Below the pieces are notes generated by a model that was not told the origin of the DNA, ran no database searches, and worked only from the letters and a program-made list of their open reading frames with translations. A stretch of 64,000 nucleotides of DNA from Paenibacillus sp. YN15 (lineage in GTDB: Bacteria; Bacillota; Bacilli; Paenibacillales; NBRC-103111), in the NCBI RefSeq assembly GCF_003285005.1, contig NZ_QMFA01000022.1, positions 1-64,000 on the forward strand. Reading direction: 5' to 3'. This document shows positions 1 through 8,216 of the stretch, piece by piece. The number at the start of each line of letters is the position of its first letter. The stretch's first letter is position 1. A program made the translations under genes and the position numbers.

Positions 1-746
1 AATAGTACACTCAGTATCTCATGGTGTTCTACTCTTTTGAAGGTGGTCTCAGTTTGACGCTTACGTTGTAGGGAAGTAAGCAGTTTGTCGCAGACGGAGA
101 TCACGTCATCCTGTTCTTTGGGCGTATCAATGGTTTCACGTAAGTCCGCTTTGGGGTCACGGGATAACGCATTCAGCATTCGCAAAATGGCTGCAAGGGA
201 ATAATTGGCGCAGCGTAAAGCACGTATCATTTTCAGCCGCCTTATATCCTGATCGGAATAGACGCGGTATCCATTTTGCTTTCGTTTCACGGTCAACAAA
301 CCGTTCATTTCCCAATTTCGTAAGGCATCGATGGAGATTTGCAGAAGGTCGGCCGTTTCTCTTCTGGTTAAGCGAGCGTTGCTACGTTTCTGGTTTTCGC
401 CAGACAATAACTTTTCTGCAATCGCAATCGCTTCTTCGGCGTTTGTTTGTTCGGTTTTTATTTGTTGGCCATAACGCTCCGTTAGATGAATGGCTTTGTC
501 GAAATTTCCGGCAGATGAGGCTTTGATAATGGCAATGGCCTGCTTCCGCAGACCGTTTTGCAAAACCTCGACTTCCAGAGCCGTTCTGGCCAACTTAAGC
601 TGTTCCACATGGAAATCTGTAAAAACGCGATATCCATTCGCTTTTCGCTCCGGTCGGGGGATAAGGCCAAGCTCCTCGTAAAGCCGCACCGTGTTTGGAT
701 GGATGCCAAAACGGTGCGCGATTTCTGCAGTTCGATACGTATTCAT
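1..746 (-). CDS. MerR-family regulator with two HTH domains (partial)
   Basis: Reading the minus strand from an ATG at 746 gives an open frame that runs off the left window edge (about 248 codons seen). Residues 1-70 form a MerR-type winged helix beginning MNTYRTAEIAHRFGIHPNTV with the typical RLYEELGLIPRP segment. A second MerR-like helix starts near residue 125 (TRRETADLLQISIDALRNWE) followed by GYRVYSDQDIRRL. Such tandem-HTH MerR proteins are DNA-binding regulators; the effector is unknown. A strong ribosome site (GGGGAGGGGATC) precedes the ATG. No target gene is adjacent in the window, so function beyond transcription control is not assigned. Confidence 0.8.
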   Translation of the reverse strand, partial: MNTYRTAEIAHRFGIHPNTVRLYEELGLIPRPERKANGYRVFTDFHVEQLKLARTALEVEVLQNGLRKQAIAIIKASSAGNFDKAIHLTERYGQQIKTEQTNAEEAIAIAEKLLSGENQKRSNARLTRRETADLLQISIDALRNWEMNGLLTVKRKQNGYRVYSDQDIRRLKMIRALRCANYSLAAILRMLNALSRDPKADLRETIDTPKEQDDVISVCDKLLTSLQRKRQTETTFKRVEHHEILSVL

Positions 747-813
747 GAATTTGATCCCCTCCCCCCGCACGATATCATGATTTCATAAGCTTGGTGGTTT
801 AATGGAGGGTTTT

Positions 814-842
814 ATTATAACGAATGAAAACAATGGGAACAA
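814..842 (-). promoter_or_regulatory. sigma-A type promoter for the left-edge MerR gene
   Basis: On the minus strand TTGTTC (837-842) and TATAAT (814-819) are separated by 17 bases, upstream of the ATG at 746. The 747-1085 gap between the two regulators otherwise holds only this promoter and the + strand MerR promoter. Confidence 0.5.
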
Positions 843-1033
843 GAATAACCTTATATCCTGCGCTTGCCAGGCGAGTAATCTTCTGCCTGATCGATTTATA
901 TGAAAAGGGGAAGCGGATAATAAAGTAGCTTATTTTGTGAAGCCACTTTCTCGGTGCATTCGGCAAACGATGCAAGCGATTTGTATAATAAATCCGTTGC
1001 CGGCGGAGGCTATGTTACATCAAAATAGGCAGG

Positions 1034-1064
1034 TTGACCCTGACATTGTGTCATAGTGTAATAT
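1034..1064 (+). promoter_or_regulatory. MerR-type promoter with 19-bp spacer and operator dyad
   Basis: TTGACC (1034-1039) and TAATAT (1059-1064) are 19 bases apart, the over-long spacing typical of promoters activated by MerR proteins through DNA untwisting. The spacer holds the dyad TGACA-TTG-TGTCA (1041-1053). It lies directly upstream of the TipA-like gene, which suggests autoregulation. Confidence 0.7.
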
Positions 1065-1085
1065 GAACGTTGTGGAGGTGAGGAT

Positions 1086-1967
1086 ATGAAAACGATTAAG
1101 CAAGTTTCAGATTTAACAGGGATCAGTGTGCGTATGCTGCATCATTACGATAAAATCGGATTGTTAAAACCAAGTGCTGTAACAGAAGCGAAGTACAGGC
1201 TTTATGACGACCAGGCTCTTGAAACCTTGCAGCAAATTCTATTTTTTAAAGAATTGGACATCCCTTTAAAAAAGGTGAAGGGAATATTGGCAAGCCCTCA
1301 GTACGATAAGGTACAGGCGCTCTGCAAGCAAAAAGAATTGCTTACGTTGAAGAGAGATCGCTTGGACGGACTGATCTCTCTCATTGAAAAAAAACTGAAG
1401 GGCGGGAACGAGATGAGTTTTAAGGAATTCGATATGAGCGAATATTTTAGCTTGTTGGAAACCTATAAACAGGAGCATGCGGACGAAATTGTTCGTTATT
1501 ATGGCAGCGTGGATGAGTTTAACGAGATCCTTAAAGACATGCAATCCAATGAGCTGAAGATGGCGAGAATGGCAGTCAAACAATTCGGTAGTGTCGAAAA
1601 TTATACGGAATCCATGAAAAACAACCTTCATCATTTGCCATCGCTTATGGAAGGATATCAGAGGATGAAGGAAAACGTAGATGATCATTTATCTTTCATG
1701 AATCAATTGACGAACAGATTGACGTCTGACTTAAGTAAAGACCCATGTTCAACAGAGATTCAGAACATTGTAAAAGAAATGGATGACCTGGCCAAAGAGC
1801 AACATGAAATGCTCAACATGGACATGGGTGAAAATTACTGGGGAGTTATGGCGGAGTTTTATTTAACCAACCCGGACTATATAAAAATCTATGATAAAAA
1901 GCATGGGAAAGGCGCATCGAAATTTATGGGGGCCGCTTTCAAATTTTACAGTGAGAGCAGTAACTAG
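1086..1967 (+). CDS. MerR-family regulator, TipA/Mta-like
   Basis: A 293-residue protein with an N-terminal MerR helix-turn-helix (MKTIKQVSDLTGISVRMLHHYDKIGLL), a coiled-coil stretch around residues 75-105, and a C-terminal TipAS-type antibiotic-recognition domain (about residues 115-290) with the late GENYWGVMAEFYLTNPDYIKIY block. Family members sense multidrug ligands and activate their own gene and efflux genes. The start is supported by GGAGGTGAGG just upstream. The gene sits alone; the promoter dyad at 1041-1053 suggests autoregulation. Ligand and other targets cannot be told from sequence. Confidence 0.85.
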   Translation: MKTIKQVSDLTGISVRMLHHYDKIGLLKPSAVTEAKYRLYDDQALETLQQILFFKELDIPLKKVKGILASPQYDKVQALCKQKELLTLKRDRLDGLISLIEKKLKGGNEMSFKEFDMSEYFSLLETYKQEHADEIVRYYGSVDEFNEILKDMQSNELKMARMAVKQFGSVENYTESMKNNLHHLPSLMEGYQRMKENVDDHLSFMNQLTNRLTSDLSKDPCSTEIQNIVKEMDDLAKEQHEMLNMDMGENYWGVMAEFYLTNPDYIKIYDKKHGKGASKFMGAAFKFYSESSN

Positions 1968-2298
1968 AGCGTGAAGAAAAATATATATTGTCTTTCAAGG
2001 ATCGTTTTTATTTTGGCAGGTTTCCGGGACTTGTAGCGTAGTATGCGCTGCAAGCTCTTTTTTGTCTAAAAGCGGCGAGTAACATAAAGTTGGCAAAATC
2101 ATAAGCCCTCCGAAGGGCCGCTTACCCCATTATATAACCTCCAGTAGCTGCAGGATCAATCAGCAAGTGTAGTCGGTAGAGCATAACGTTATGAATTGAA
2201 TGAAAACTACCCGATTTGCCCTCCAAAATGAAACGGATAGTAGAGGGAGTTTTTGTCCTTTCTGCGTTCATCCCAACTATCTTGAGAGGAGCATGTAC
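1968..2298 (+). other. intergenic gap, no gene seen
   Basis: I see no convincing coding region, RNA gene or terminator. Short complementary blocks (AAGCGGC near 2071 and GCCGCTT near 2116) are too far apart to be a clear terminator. Composition changes from the AT-rich MerR gene to the more GC-rich element remnant downstream. Confidence 0.4.
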
Positions 2299-2706
2299 AT
2301 GAGACCTGCTTTTTTCCGTGACTCTGAACACGAAGCTTTCTATTACCGGATGCTGAACGAGTGTCGGAACGCTGACGGCTATCATCGCGCCTTGTTTTAC
2401 ACATTAGGGATTTCCAAGGATACCCGCGCGCACATTCACGACGTATTCGATTTCTCCAACAGAGGGATTAAACCGGAAGGCTTGTCCGCTCCGTGGCAGA
2501 CCGGAAGCTCTGTTCGTACTTGTCAGCTTGCGTTCAATCTCTGGAATGGCTGGAGTCAGGCCGGAGCTGAACGGTACTCCACTCCGCACGAGCTCTTCGA
2601 TTGCGGCTTTGCCCCTTACTTTATGGAAGCGATTCGTCTTCGATATCCCGAATATTGCAGACTTCAACTCCCTTCCGTCAAGCATAAAGCGGAACGCAGC
2701 CGATAG
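2299..2706 (+). CDS. DUF6075-family protein of a mobile-element remnant
   Basis: A 135-residue protein starting MRPAFFRDSEHEAFYYRMLN, with GYHRALFYTLGISKDTR in the middle and a HELFDCGFAPYFMEAIRLRYPEYC end, a pattern I recognise from DUF6075 proteins of Firmicute conjugative elements and islands. Function is unknown. The frame is open further upstream (to 2200), but GAGAGGAG at 2284-2291 is well spaced only for the ATG at 2299. The gene is followed at once by a CD1108-like gene, so both look like leftovers of one integrated element; no integrase or relaxase is present. Confidence 0.6.
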   Translation: MRPAFFRDSEHEAFYYRMLNECRNADGYHRALFYTLGISKDTRAHIHDVFDFSNRGIKPEGLSAPWQTGSSVRTCQLAFNLWNGWSQAGAERYSTPHELFDCGFAPYFMEAIRLRYPEYCRLQLPSVKHKAERSR

Positions 2707-2717
2707 GCGGGGAGGGA

Positions 2718-2978
2718 TTGGCATTGGGAAAGCTAAAGTCGAGAAGGTTCGTCAAGTCGATCAAACGCATCAACAAGCAGGTTCGTATTCTTCGGCGAGG
2801 TATAATCCGAAGGAACAACACCGTGCGTCACAAGGAGCAGGAGCCTCACCGTTCATCTACAGAGCAGATACAGGAGAACAATGATGCGAGAATACAGCAA
2901 GGGATAGGCAGTATCGTGCGTGTATCGGCGATAGCTGGCAGCTATCCAAAGGCGCTGGCTCCGTACCGTTCCGGCTGA
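2718..2978 (+). pseudogene. N-terminal piece of the CD1108-like gene, out of frame
   Basis: An 86-codon frame (start TTG 2718 or 2724 after GGGGAGGG) begins MALGKLKSRRFVKSIKRINK, a basic GKLK-type start as seen in Tn1549-family CD1108 proteins. It stops with TGA at 2976-2978. The frame of the next gene is already open from 2935, so one indel between 2935 and 2978 would join the two into one protein of about 615 residues. I infer a frameshifted N-terminus; a sequencing error or independent small gene is possible. Confidence 0.5.
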
Positions 2979-3018
2979 CCATTCGCATCCATCCGCCGAC
3001 CAGAAATCGCAGACAAGT

Positions 3019-4587
3019 GTGCCGATCAGTTTGCAACGGTTGCCAGCTAACGGGAAACAAACACAAGTAGCCAGACGGCAGTCGCTGCGATTAATGGGTC
3101 AGACAGTCGTTCAACGCCTGCCCGAAAGGTCACCAGCCGGGAAAAAGAGGGTTGGACATCCAGCGGATAGAAACAAAGCTGACCACAGTGGAAAAAGGAA
3201 AGGAGACGCGCCGCGGCGGAGGTTTGCCGTTACGGCGGCTTCTCCCGTTTCGGTCAAGGTGAAAGGAACGATTCGCCAAAAGCGAGCTTTGCATACAGTA
3301 GCTCAGGCGATCAAGTTGGCTCCTCTTTCCTCATCAGGTGAAGGTCAGGCACGTAAGGAAGAAAAGAGCGCGCATCCGCAGAAACGAATGGTGCAGGCCG
3401 CCATGCAGGCACGGTATTCCATGCAAGCGGCGCGAGCAGTCACCCAGATGAATCTTCGCATGATAAAAATGCTTGTTCGAGCCACAGCGCTGTTAGTGAA
3501 GGGGATAGCTGCGATACTGGGAGTTAGCAGTAGTGCTATCATTCTGATGTGCATCATCATGATGTTCGCGGCGCTGCTCTCCTCCCCGTTTGCGATCTTC
3601 GTGGCAGATGAAAATTCAGAGCCGGGTACACAGAAATTATCCCTGATCGTAGACGAACTGGATGAACAATTTATGGCTCGACTCGAACAGGAACGTCAGG
3701 CGGCTGGCGAGGTAGGTCGCGTGGAAATGCATTACACGGGCAGCGCGGACAACAGCCGCATTGATAATTGGCCGGAGATATTGGCTGTATTTGCGGTCAA
3801 AACGTCCATGTTCACGGCAGGTCTTGACGTGGCAACGATGGATCGCCAGCGAGTCGAGATGCTGCAAACGGTCTATTGGGATATGAATCAGATCGATTCG
3901 CATGTGGAGACGCTGGAGCATACGGAAATGGTCGCCGTTGAGCAAGAGGATGGAAGCTTCAAGGAGCAGCCGATAACCGTATATGAACGTGTCCTGTATC
4001 TGTCGATTACAGCCCGGACGGCAGAGCAACAAGCGGCTCTCTATGAATTCAATGCGGAGCAGCGCGAGCTTACGGAAGAATTGTTGTCCGCCGCATTTCG
4101 CCCGATGATGCTTGCACTGCTTGGCAAAGACCAGCATACAGGCTTGTCATCGGGAGAGCTTGAAGCGATCCGAACGGATTTGCCAGCTGGTGTGCTTGGG
4201 AGCCAGGCTGTTGAATTGGTTTTGACTCGGCTGGGCGATCCTTACAGCCAGCTAAAGGCAGGACAGGGGAATTACACGGATTGCAGCTATCTCGTCCAGT
4301 GGGTGTATCAGCAATTGGAGATTGGTCTGCCAAGAACGGCGGCGGAGCAAGCGCGTTTTATTGTGGACAACGGTCTGACACTTACTGCTGATGAACTAAC
4401 GGCCGGCGACTTGATCTTCTGGAGCTACGAGCCAAACGGGCGATTTATGGACATTACGCATGTCGGCATCTATGCCGGTAACGGCAAAGTCATTGACGCC
4501 TCCTCCAGTCGCTTGCAGGTTGTATATCGGAATGTATTCGACGCCGAGCTTCAAGTGATGTATGGCAGGCCATATGTTCAATTATAG
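3019..4587 (+). CDS. CD1108-family mobile-element protein, NlpC/P60 hydrolase
   Basis: A 522-residue frame (GTG start, no clear ribosome site) with a basic low-complexity N-terminus, one hydrophobic segment near residues 160-195, a stalk domain containing ILAVFAVKTSMFTAGLDVATM and QTVYWDMNQID (the conserved CD1108 core), and a C-terminal NlpC/P60 domain. Catalytic Cys is in NYTDCSYLVQWVY and His in ITHVGIYAGNGKVIDA. In Tn1549-like conjugative elements this protein is a membrane-anchored peptidoglycan hydrolase that opens the wall for the mating apparatus. The rest of the transfer operon is missing, so this is probably a non-functional relic, although its catalytic residues are intact. Confidence 0.7.
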   Translation: MPISLQRLPANGKQTQVARRQSLRLMGQTVVQRLPERSPAGKKRVGHPADRNKADHSGKRKGDAPRRRFAVTAASPVSVKVKGTIRQKRALHTVAQAIKLAPLSSSGEGQARKEEKSAHPQKRMVQAAMQARYSMQAARAVTQMNLRMIKMLVRATALLVKGIAAILGVSSSAIILMCIIMMFAALLSSPFAIFVADENSEPGTQKLSLIVDELDEQFMARLEQERQAAGEVGRVEMHYTGSADNSRIDNWPEILAVFAVKTSMFTAGLDVATMDRQRVEMLQTVYWDMNQIDSHVETLEHTEMVAVEQEDGSFKEQPITVYERVLYLSITARTAEQQAALYEFNAEQRELTEELLSAAFRPMMLALLGKDQHTGLSSGELEAIRTDLPAGVLGSQAVELVLTRLGDPYSQLKAGQGNYTDCSYLVQWVYQQLEIGLPRTAAEQARFIVDNGLTLTADELTAGDLIFWSYEPNGRFMDITHVGIYAGNGKVIDASSSRLQVVYRNVFDAELQVMYGRPYVQL

Positions 4588-4621
4588 CTTTTGAGTTAAT
4601 TTAAGAAGGCGCGGAAAATGG

Positions 4622-4831
4622 ATGAAAGAACAGGAAGAGGGGAATCCAAAATTTTTCCCTCTCCCTGTCCGAAATTTCCTGTATTTGTTTGCTCCCTCCG
4701 AAATGAATTCTCTTATTAGGATTCTCAGAGAGCATTTAATTCGTTCGAGAATGATAGAGAACGAAAGGTATTTATTTTTAAGCAGTGAGCTGTATCTTTT
4801 GCAACCAGAATTGGAAGTATTGATCCAATGA
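4622..4831 (+). CDS. small hypothetical protein
   Basis: A 69-codon frame 35 bases after the NlpC/P60 gene, starting MKEQEEGNPKFFPLPVRNFL, preceded by AAGAAGG with wide spacing. No motif is recognised. Its composition is more AT-rich than the gene before it and resembles the SEFIR island that follows, so it may be the edge of that island or a fragment. Confidence 0.3.
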   Translation: MKEQEEGNPKFFPLPVRNFLYLFAPSEMNSLIRILREHLIRSRMIENERYLFLSSELYLLQPELEVLIQ

Positions 4832-4962
4832 ATGACGGATGTTATAGTGAAAATGACTCTAACAACAGTTATTCATGATAATAGATGACAATATTATAGG
4901 CGTCTCAATGTGCGACTATTATAATAACCTGATAATCTTAACATCTGAAAGAAGGGGTTTAT

Positions 4963-5946
4963 ATGAAAGGGCGAATAACAGCCTTTTTTAGTTACAGTTG
5001 GGATAATCCGCAGCATGAACAATGGGTTGTTGATCTTACGAACCGATTACGTACTGATGGCGGAATAGATGCTCATATTGACAAGTTTGAACTGTACGAA
5101 AAGACAGTTAATTTAAATCAAATGATGATTCAGGCAATGCGTGATTATGACTATGTAATTGTTGTTCTAACAGAAAATTATGCTACTAAAGCGGATGCGT
5201 TTACTGGTGGAGTTGGGTTTGAATCTGAGTTGCTATTACCGACGCTGCGTAGAAATAAAGATAAGATTATTTTAATAATGAGACATTCGGGGAATTACGA
5301 AGGAGTATTTCCTTTCCATATGCAGGACTACTATGCGATTGACTTTTCCAAAGAGGATCAATTTGAAAGCAAGTTACAAGAGTTGATACGCCGGATTTAT
5401 AAAGCTAATCCTTATCAAAAAGCACCTTTAGGAGAAATTCCGCGATTTGATTTAAATGAAATTACACCACAAGCACCAGCCCAATCAGCAAAATCTTTGT
5501 TTGCAGACATTCAAATGTCCAATTTAAAGAAATACACTGATCTGGATAAAGAAGAGCATCTTAAGCAGAGTTATATAGAGATGAAAGATCTCTTCATTCA
5601 ATTATTCGAGCATGTTCGGACACAAAGCCCCAATTTTATCTTTACTCTTGATGAGGATAGTAAGCAGAAATGTATGTTTAAGTTTTATGTAGATGGGCAA
5701 CTGAAAACAGGGCTAAAAATGTGGATCGGTGGGTTTAGTCATTCATCTCCATCAATTAATTTTCATTATGGAACACATTCTTTTAATGATAGCTCAATGA
5801 ATGAAATTATTTATAGTGAAGTTCAAAATGATACACTATCTCTTAGGATGACAATGAATTTCTATGATCGTGATGAATCGAAAACACCAGAGGCAATCGT
5901 TCGTACGACATGGAAAAACCATATTCTACCTTCCTTGAAAATATAA
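4963..5946 (+). CDS. SEFIR/TIR-like domain protein, possible defence gene
   Basis: A 327-residue protein whose first 150 residues match the SEFIR pattern: ITAFFSYSWDNPQHEQWVVDL, then GGIDAHIDKFELY, DYVIVVLTENYA and DKIILIMRHS. SEFIR and TIR domains in bacteria mediate signalling or NAD-related immune responses, often as phage-defence effectors or sensors. The C-terminal 170 residues are not recognised; they contain a beta-rich stretch (KMWIGGFSHSSPSINFHYG). The ribosome site AAAGAAGGGG is good. The gene is clearly richer in A and T than the glycan and tail loci, which suggests transfer. The next gene (5966) starts 20 bases on and may be its partner. Confidence 0.7.
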   Translation: MKGRITAFFSYSWDNPQHEQWVVDLTNRLRTDGGIDAHIDKFELYEKTVNLNQMMIQAMRDYDYVIVVLTENYATKADAFTGGVGFESELLLPTLRRNKDKIILIMRHSGNYEGVFPFHMQDYYAIDFSKEDQFESKLQELIRRIYKANPYQKAPLGEIPRFDLNEITPQAPAQSAKSLFADIQMSNLKKYTDLDKEEHLKQSYIEMKDLFIQLFEHVRTQSPNFIFTLDEDSKQKCMFKFYVDGQLKTGLKMWIGGFSHSSPSINFHYGTHSFNDSSMNEIIYSEVQNDTLSLRMTMNFYDRDESKTPEAIVRTTWKNHILPSLKI

Positions 5947-5965
5947 TTATATAGGAATGATTCTT

Positions 5966-6401
5966 ATGAATTCTTATCACTTTTTTATTGAGTGTGGAAA
6001 ACAACTACAATCATTACTTGAAGTAACAGTTCCAATATAACGAAGAAGCAATATTTCTGAAGACAGACCGTGATGGTAATGAGCCAATAGTATTTGTTGT
6101 CCATAATCGATCTTTCATTGTAAATGGGACTGTTAATTTTTTTAACGACAATCCGGATGTTCAATTTACTGTCAGGAAGATTGGCGACATTGCTCAGAAA
6201 AATATTCAAATGAAGACAATATCTCATGGCCAATTGACGGCATATGGTAGGTTTAAAGAAATACATCTCGAATTAACCTTTCAGGACGGTACTCAACTCA
6301 CCTTGAATAAGAATGATTTTGATATTCACAACAATTCATTCATTACTAGTGGAGAGTTCGGTGGAAGGATACACTCCCCAAGTCACCCGTTATCTCTATG
6401 A
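5966..6401 (+). pseudogene. frameshifted gene following the SEFIR gene
   Basis: An ATG at 5966 reads MNSYHFFIECGKQLQSLLEVTVPI and then hits TAA at 6038-6040. In another frame (open from 6027) the protein continues QYNEEAIFLKTDRDGNEPIV and on to a TGA at 6399-6401, giving about 145 residues in total if one indel between 6027 and 6040 is corrected. Both halves read as sensible, AT-rich coding sequence. No family is recognised. It may have been the partner of the SEFIR protein. A sequencing error could also explain the break. The last codons run into an RHS-like fragment, so the original 3' end may be lost. Confidence 0.5.
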
Positions 6402-6492
6402 CCACCAGTATGTGATCCTGGAAACAGACGCTGAAGACAGCCTATCGGTGCGGTACGTGCGAGGCATCACCTACATCTCGCGGACAGGGGGC
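6361..6492 (+). pseudogene. short fragment of an RHS/YD-repeat gene
   Basis: In frame 1 the bases read VEGYTPQVTRYLYDHQYVIL followed by E-T-D-A-E-D-S and VRYVRGITYISRTGG. This TRYLYD...VILE.DAE....RYVRGI...ISR pattern is typical of RHS/YD-repeat cores near the toxin junction. No start, no further repeats and no toxin tip are present, so this is a scrap. It overlaps the end of the preceding broken gene in another frame, marking a recombination joint. Confidence 0.55.
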
Positions 6493-6570
6493 TATAGGGG
6501 ACGCCGCGGCCCCCCTCCCCCCGCCCCAAAGGGTAAGTTTTGGTGACGGCGGCGAAACATTTGAAGAATA

Positions 6571-6579
6571 TGTTATAAT
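6571..6579 (+). promoter_or_regulatory. extended -10 promoter of the glycan locus
   Basis: TGTTATAAT, an extended -10 (TGn-TATAAT), lies 60 bases upstream of the YesN-like gene. No good -35 is seen at the usual distance. The 6493-6638 stretch holds nothing else I can name apart from a C-run near 6510-6530. Confidence 0.5.
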
Positions 6580-6638
6580 GGTCCTGAAATGAGGGCGGGG
6601 CCATCCATCGCATAGGGTTTAGAAAAGGGGGTCAATGG

Positions 6639-8216
6639 ATGAGATTGCTATTGGTGGACGATGAGCTATCAACCAGAGAGGGCCTGTTGAAATTTGTCGA
6701 ATGGGGAAAAATTGGGATTGCTACAGTAAATATTGCAGGCAATGGCGAGGAAGCGTTGGAGCTGGCCCGCAGCCTCTCGCCGGACATCCTGATGACGGAT
6801 ATTCGGATGCCCAATATGGATGGCATTGAACTTGCATCGGAAATCGTGAAATCGCTTCCTTCATGCAAAATTGTGTTTATCAGCGGTTTTGCAGACAAGG
6901 AATACCTGAAATCGGCAATTCGCCTGAATGCCCTGGGCTATGTGGAAAAGCCGCTTAATATTGAAGAGGTGACAGATACCCTGGCCAGAGCGGTTCAAGC
7001 CTGTCTGAACGATAAGGAAAAGAAGGAATACGAACGGAAAGCCAGGGAAAGCATGGACAAGGGAATCCCGCTGCTCAAGCAGAAAATCGGCTCCGAGCTG
7101 GTGGCTGAAGCCAATGGGGCGAATGTTCTGAGCGAGCTTGAGGCGACAGGCTTTGACACTTCTTTTCCATGGCGGTATATAACCTTTGCGGTGAGGCTTA
7201 AACTAAAACCGGATCTGGAAACAATGGATACGGACAAGCTATCCCCTGAAAGGCTGCTGTCTGCTATTTTTTCCGCGGATAAGCTGTCCCCTGTTTTCTC
7301 CGGTTATAGCAACGGCGGTATTCTTATTCTTCATGCTGCCCTGAAAAGCGGCGGTGCCTCTGCAATAGCGGAGCTTGCGGAAAACATACGGGAGTATTTG
7401 GAGACTGAGGGCGATCATCAGGCTTTAGTATCCATCGGAGTGGGCAAGCCTGTCACGGCCATAAGGGAAATACAGATGTCGTTTAAGCACGCCATGGATG
7501 CCGTTCGGAGAACCTTTTTTAGCGGATACGGCTTTATTCTGAAATACACCGCAGAATCGGTCCCCTACAAGGCCGATTATGTTCTGATCGAGGAATTTTC
7601 CGACCGGCTCAACAAAGGGGATCGGGCCGAGGCGGTAAACGTGGTAAAAAGGGCCGTCTATCCGATGCAGCAGGCCAATAGCGCGGATATTGAGAAAATC
7701 CGGGTGTTCTTCCTCAAGCTTTTTATGACCCTGGAAACAGAGATGGATAAAAGAGGCCTGCAAAAAAATACAGTTATCGATGATGGCAATGATGAAAAAG
7801 CATTTATGGATCTGGATACGGTTGCGGAAATTTCCGACTTTCTTTTGGAGCGGACGAATCTGTTTTTTGACATTATTGAACAAAAGCAGCAGGTTGGAAG
7901 CTCTTTGTACGATATCCAGGAATACATCAAGAAAAATTACGGCGACAGTAATCTGTCGGTAAAGTCAATTGCCGAATACGCCAATTACAGCCATTACCAC
8001 TTATGCTACATGTTCAAGAAACAGGCCGGGACAACAATTAACAACTATATCACCCAAATCAGGATGGAAAAGGCCAAGGAGCTGCTGAAGAATAAAACGG
8101 TGAAGCTATATGAAATTTCCAAAAAGGTAGGCTACAGCAATCCCAACTATTTTGTAAAGCTGTTCAAGAAGGTTGAGGGATGTACTCCCACCGAGTTTAA
8201 GGAGAAATACTACTGA
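6639..8216 (+). CDS. YesN-like response regulator with AraC HTH
   Basis: A 525-residue protein: receiver domain at the N-terminus (acidic DD at 7-8, phospho-acceptor Asp54 in LMTDIRMPNMDG, Lys in YVEKPLN near residue 104), a long middle region, and an AraC-type DNA-binding domain over the last 100 residues (SVKSIAEYANYSHYHLCYMF and YEISKKVGYSNPNYFVKLFK). Family members work with YesM-type kinases to switch on carbohydrate uptake operons. The start follows AAAAGGGGGTCAATGG. Its stop overlaps the kinase start by one base (TGATG), so the two are translationally coupled. Likely target: the transporter and enzyme genes downstream. Confidence 0.92.
   Translation: MRLLLVDDELSTREGLLKFVEWGKIGIATVNIAGNGEEALELARSLSPDILMTDIRMPNMDGIELASEIVKSLPSCKIVFISGFADKEYLKSAIRLNALGYVEKPLNIEEVTDTLARAVQACLNDKEKKEYERKARESMDKGIPLLKQKIGSELVAEANGANVLSELEATGFDTSFPWRYITFAVRLKLKPDLETMDTDKLSPERLLSAIFSADKLSPVFSGYSNGGILILHAALKSGGASAIAELAENIREYLETEGDHQALVSIGVGKPVTAIREIQMSFKHAMDAVRRTFFSGYGFILKYTAESVPYKADYVLIEEFSDRLNKGDRAEAVNVVKRAVYPMQQANSADIEKIRVFFLKLFMTLETEMDKRGLQKNTVIDDGNDEKAFMDLDTVAEISDFLLERTNLFFDIIEQKQQVGSSLYDIQEYIKKNYGDSNLSVKSIAEYANYSHYHLCYMFKKQAGTTINNYITQIRMEKAKELLKNKTVKLYEISKKVGYSNPNYFVKLFKKVEGCTPTEFKEKYY

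Noticed and set aside
2528-2884. Overlapping 118-codon frame near the DUF6075 gene
   Set aside because: First half is an alternative frame of the DUF6075 gene and the second half of the CD1108 N-terminus; no ribosome site.
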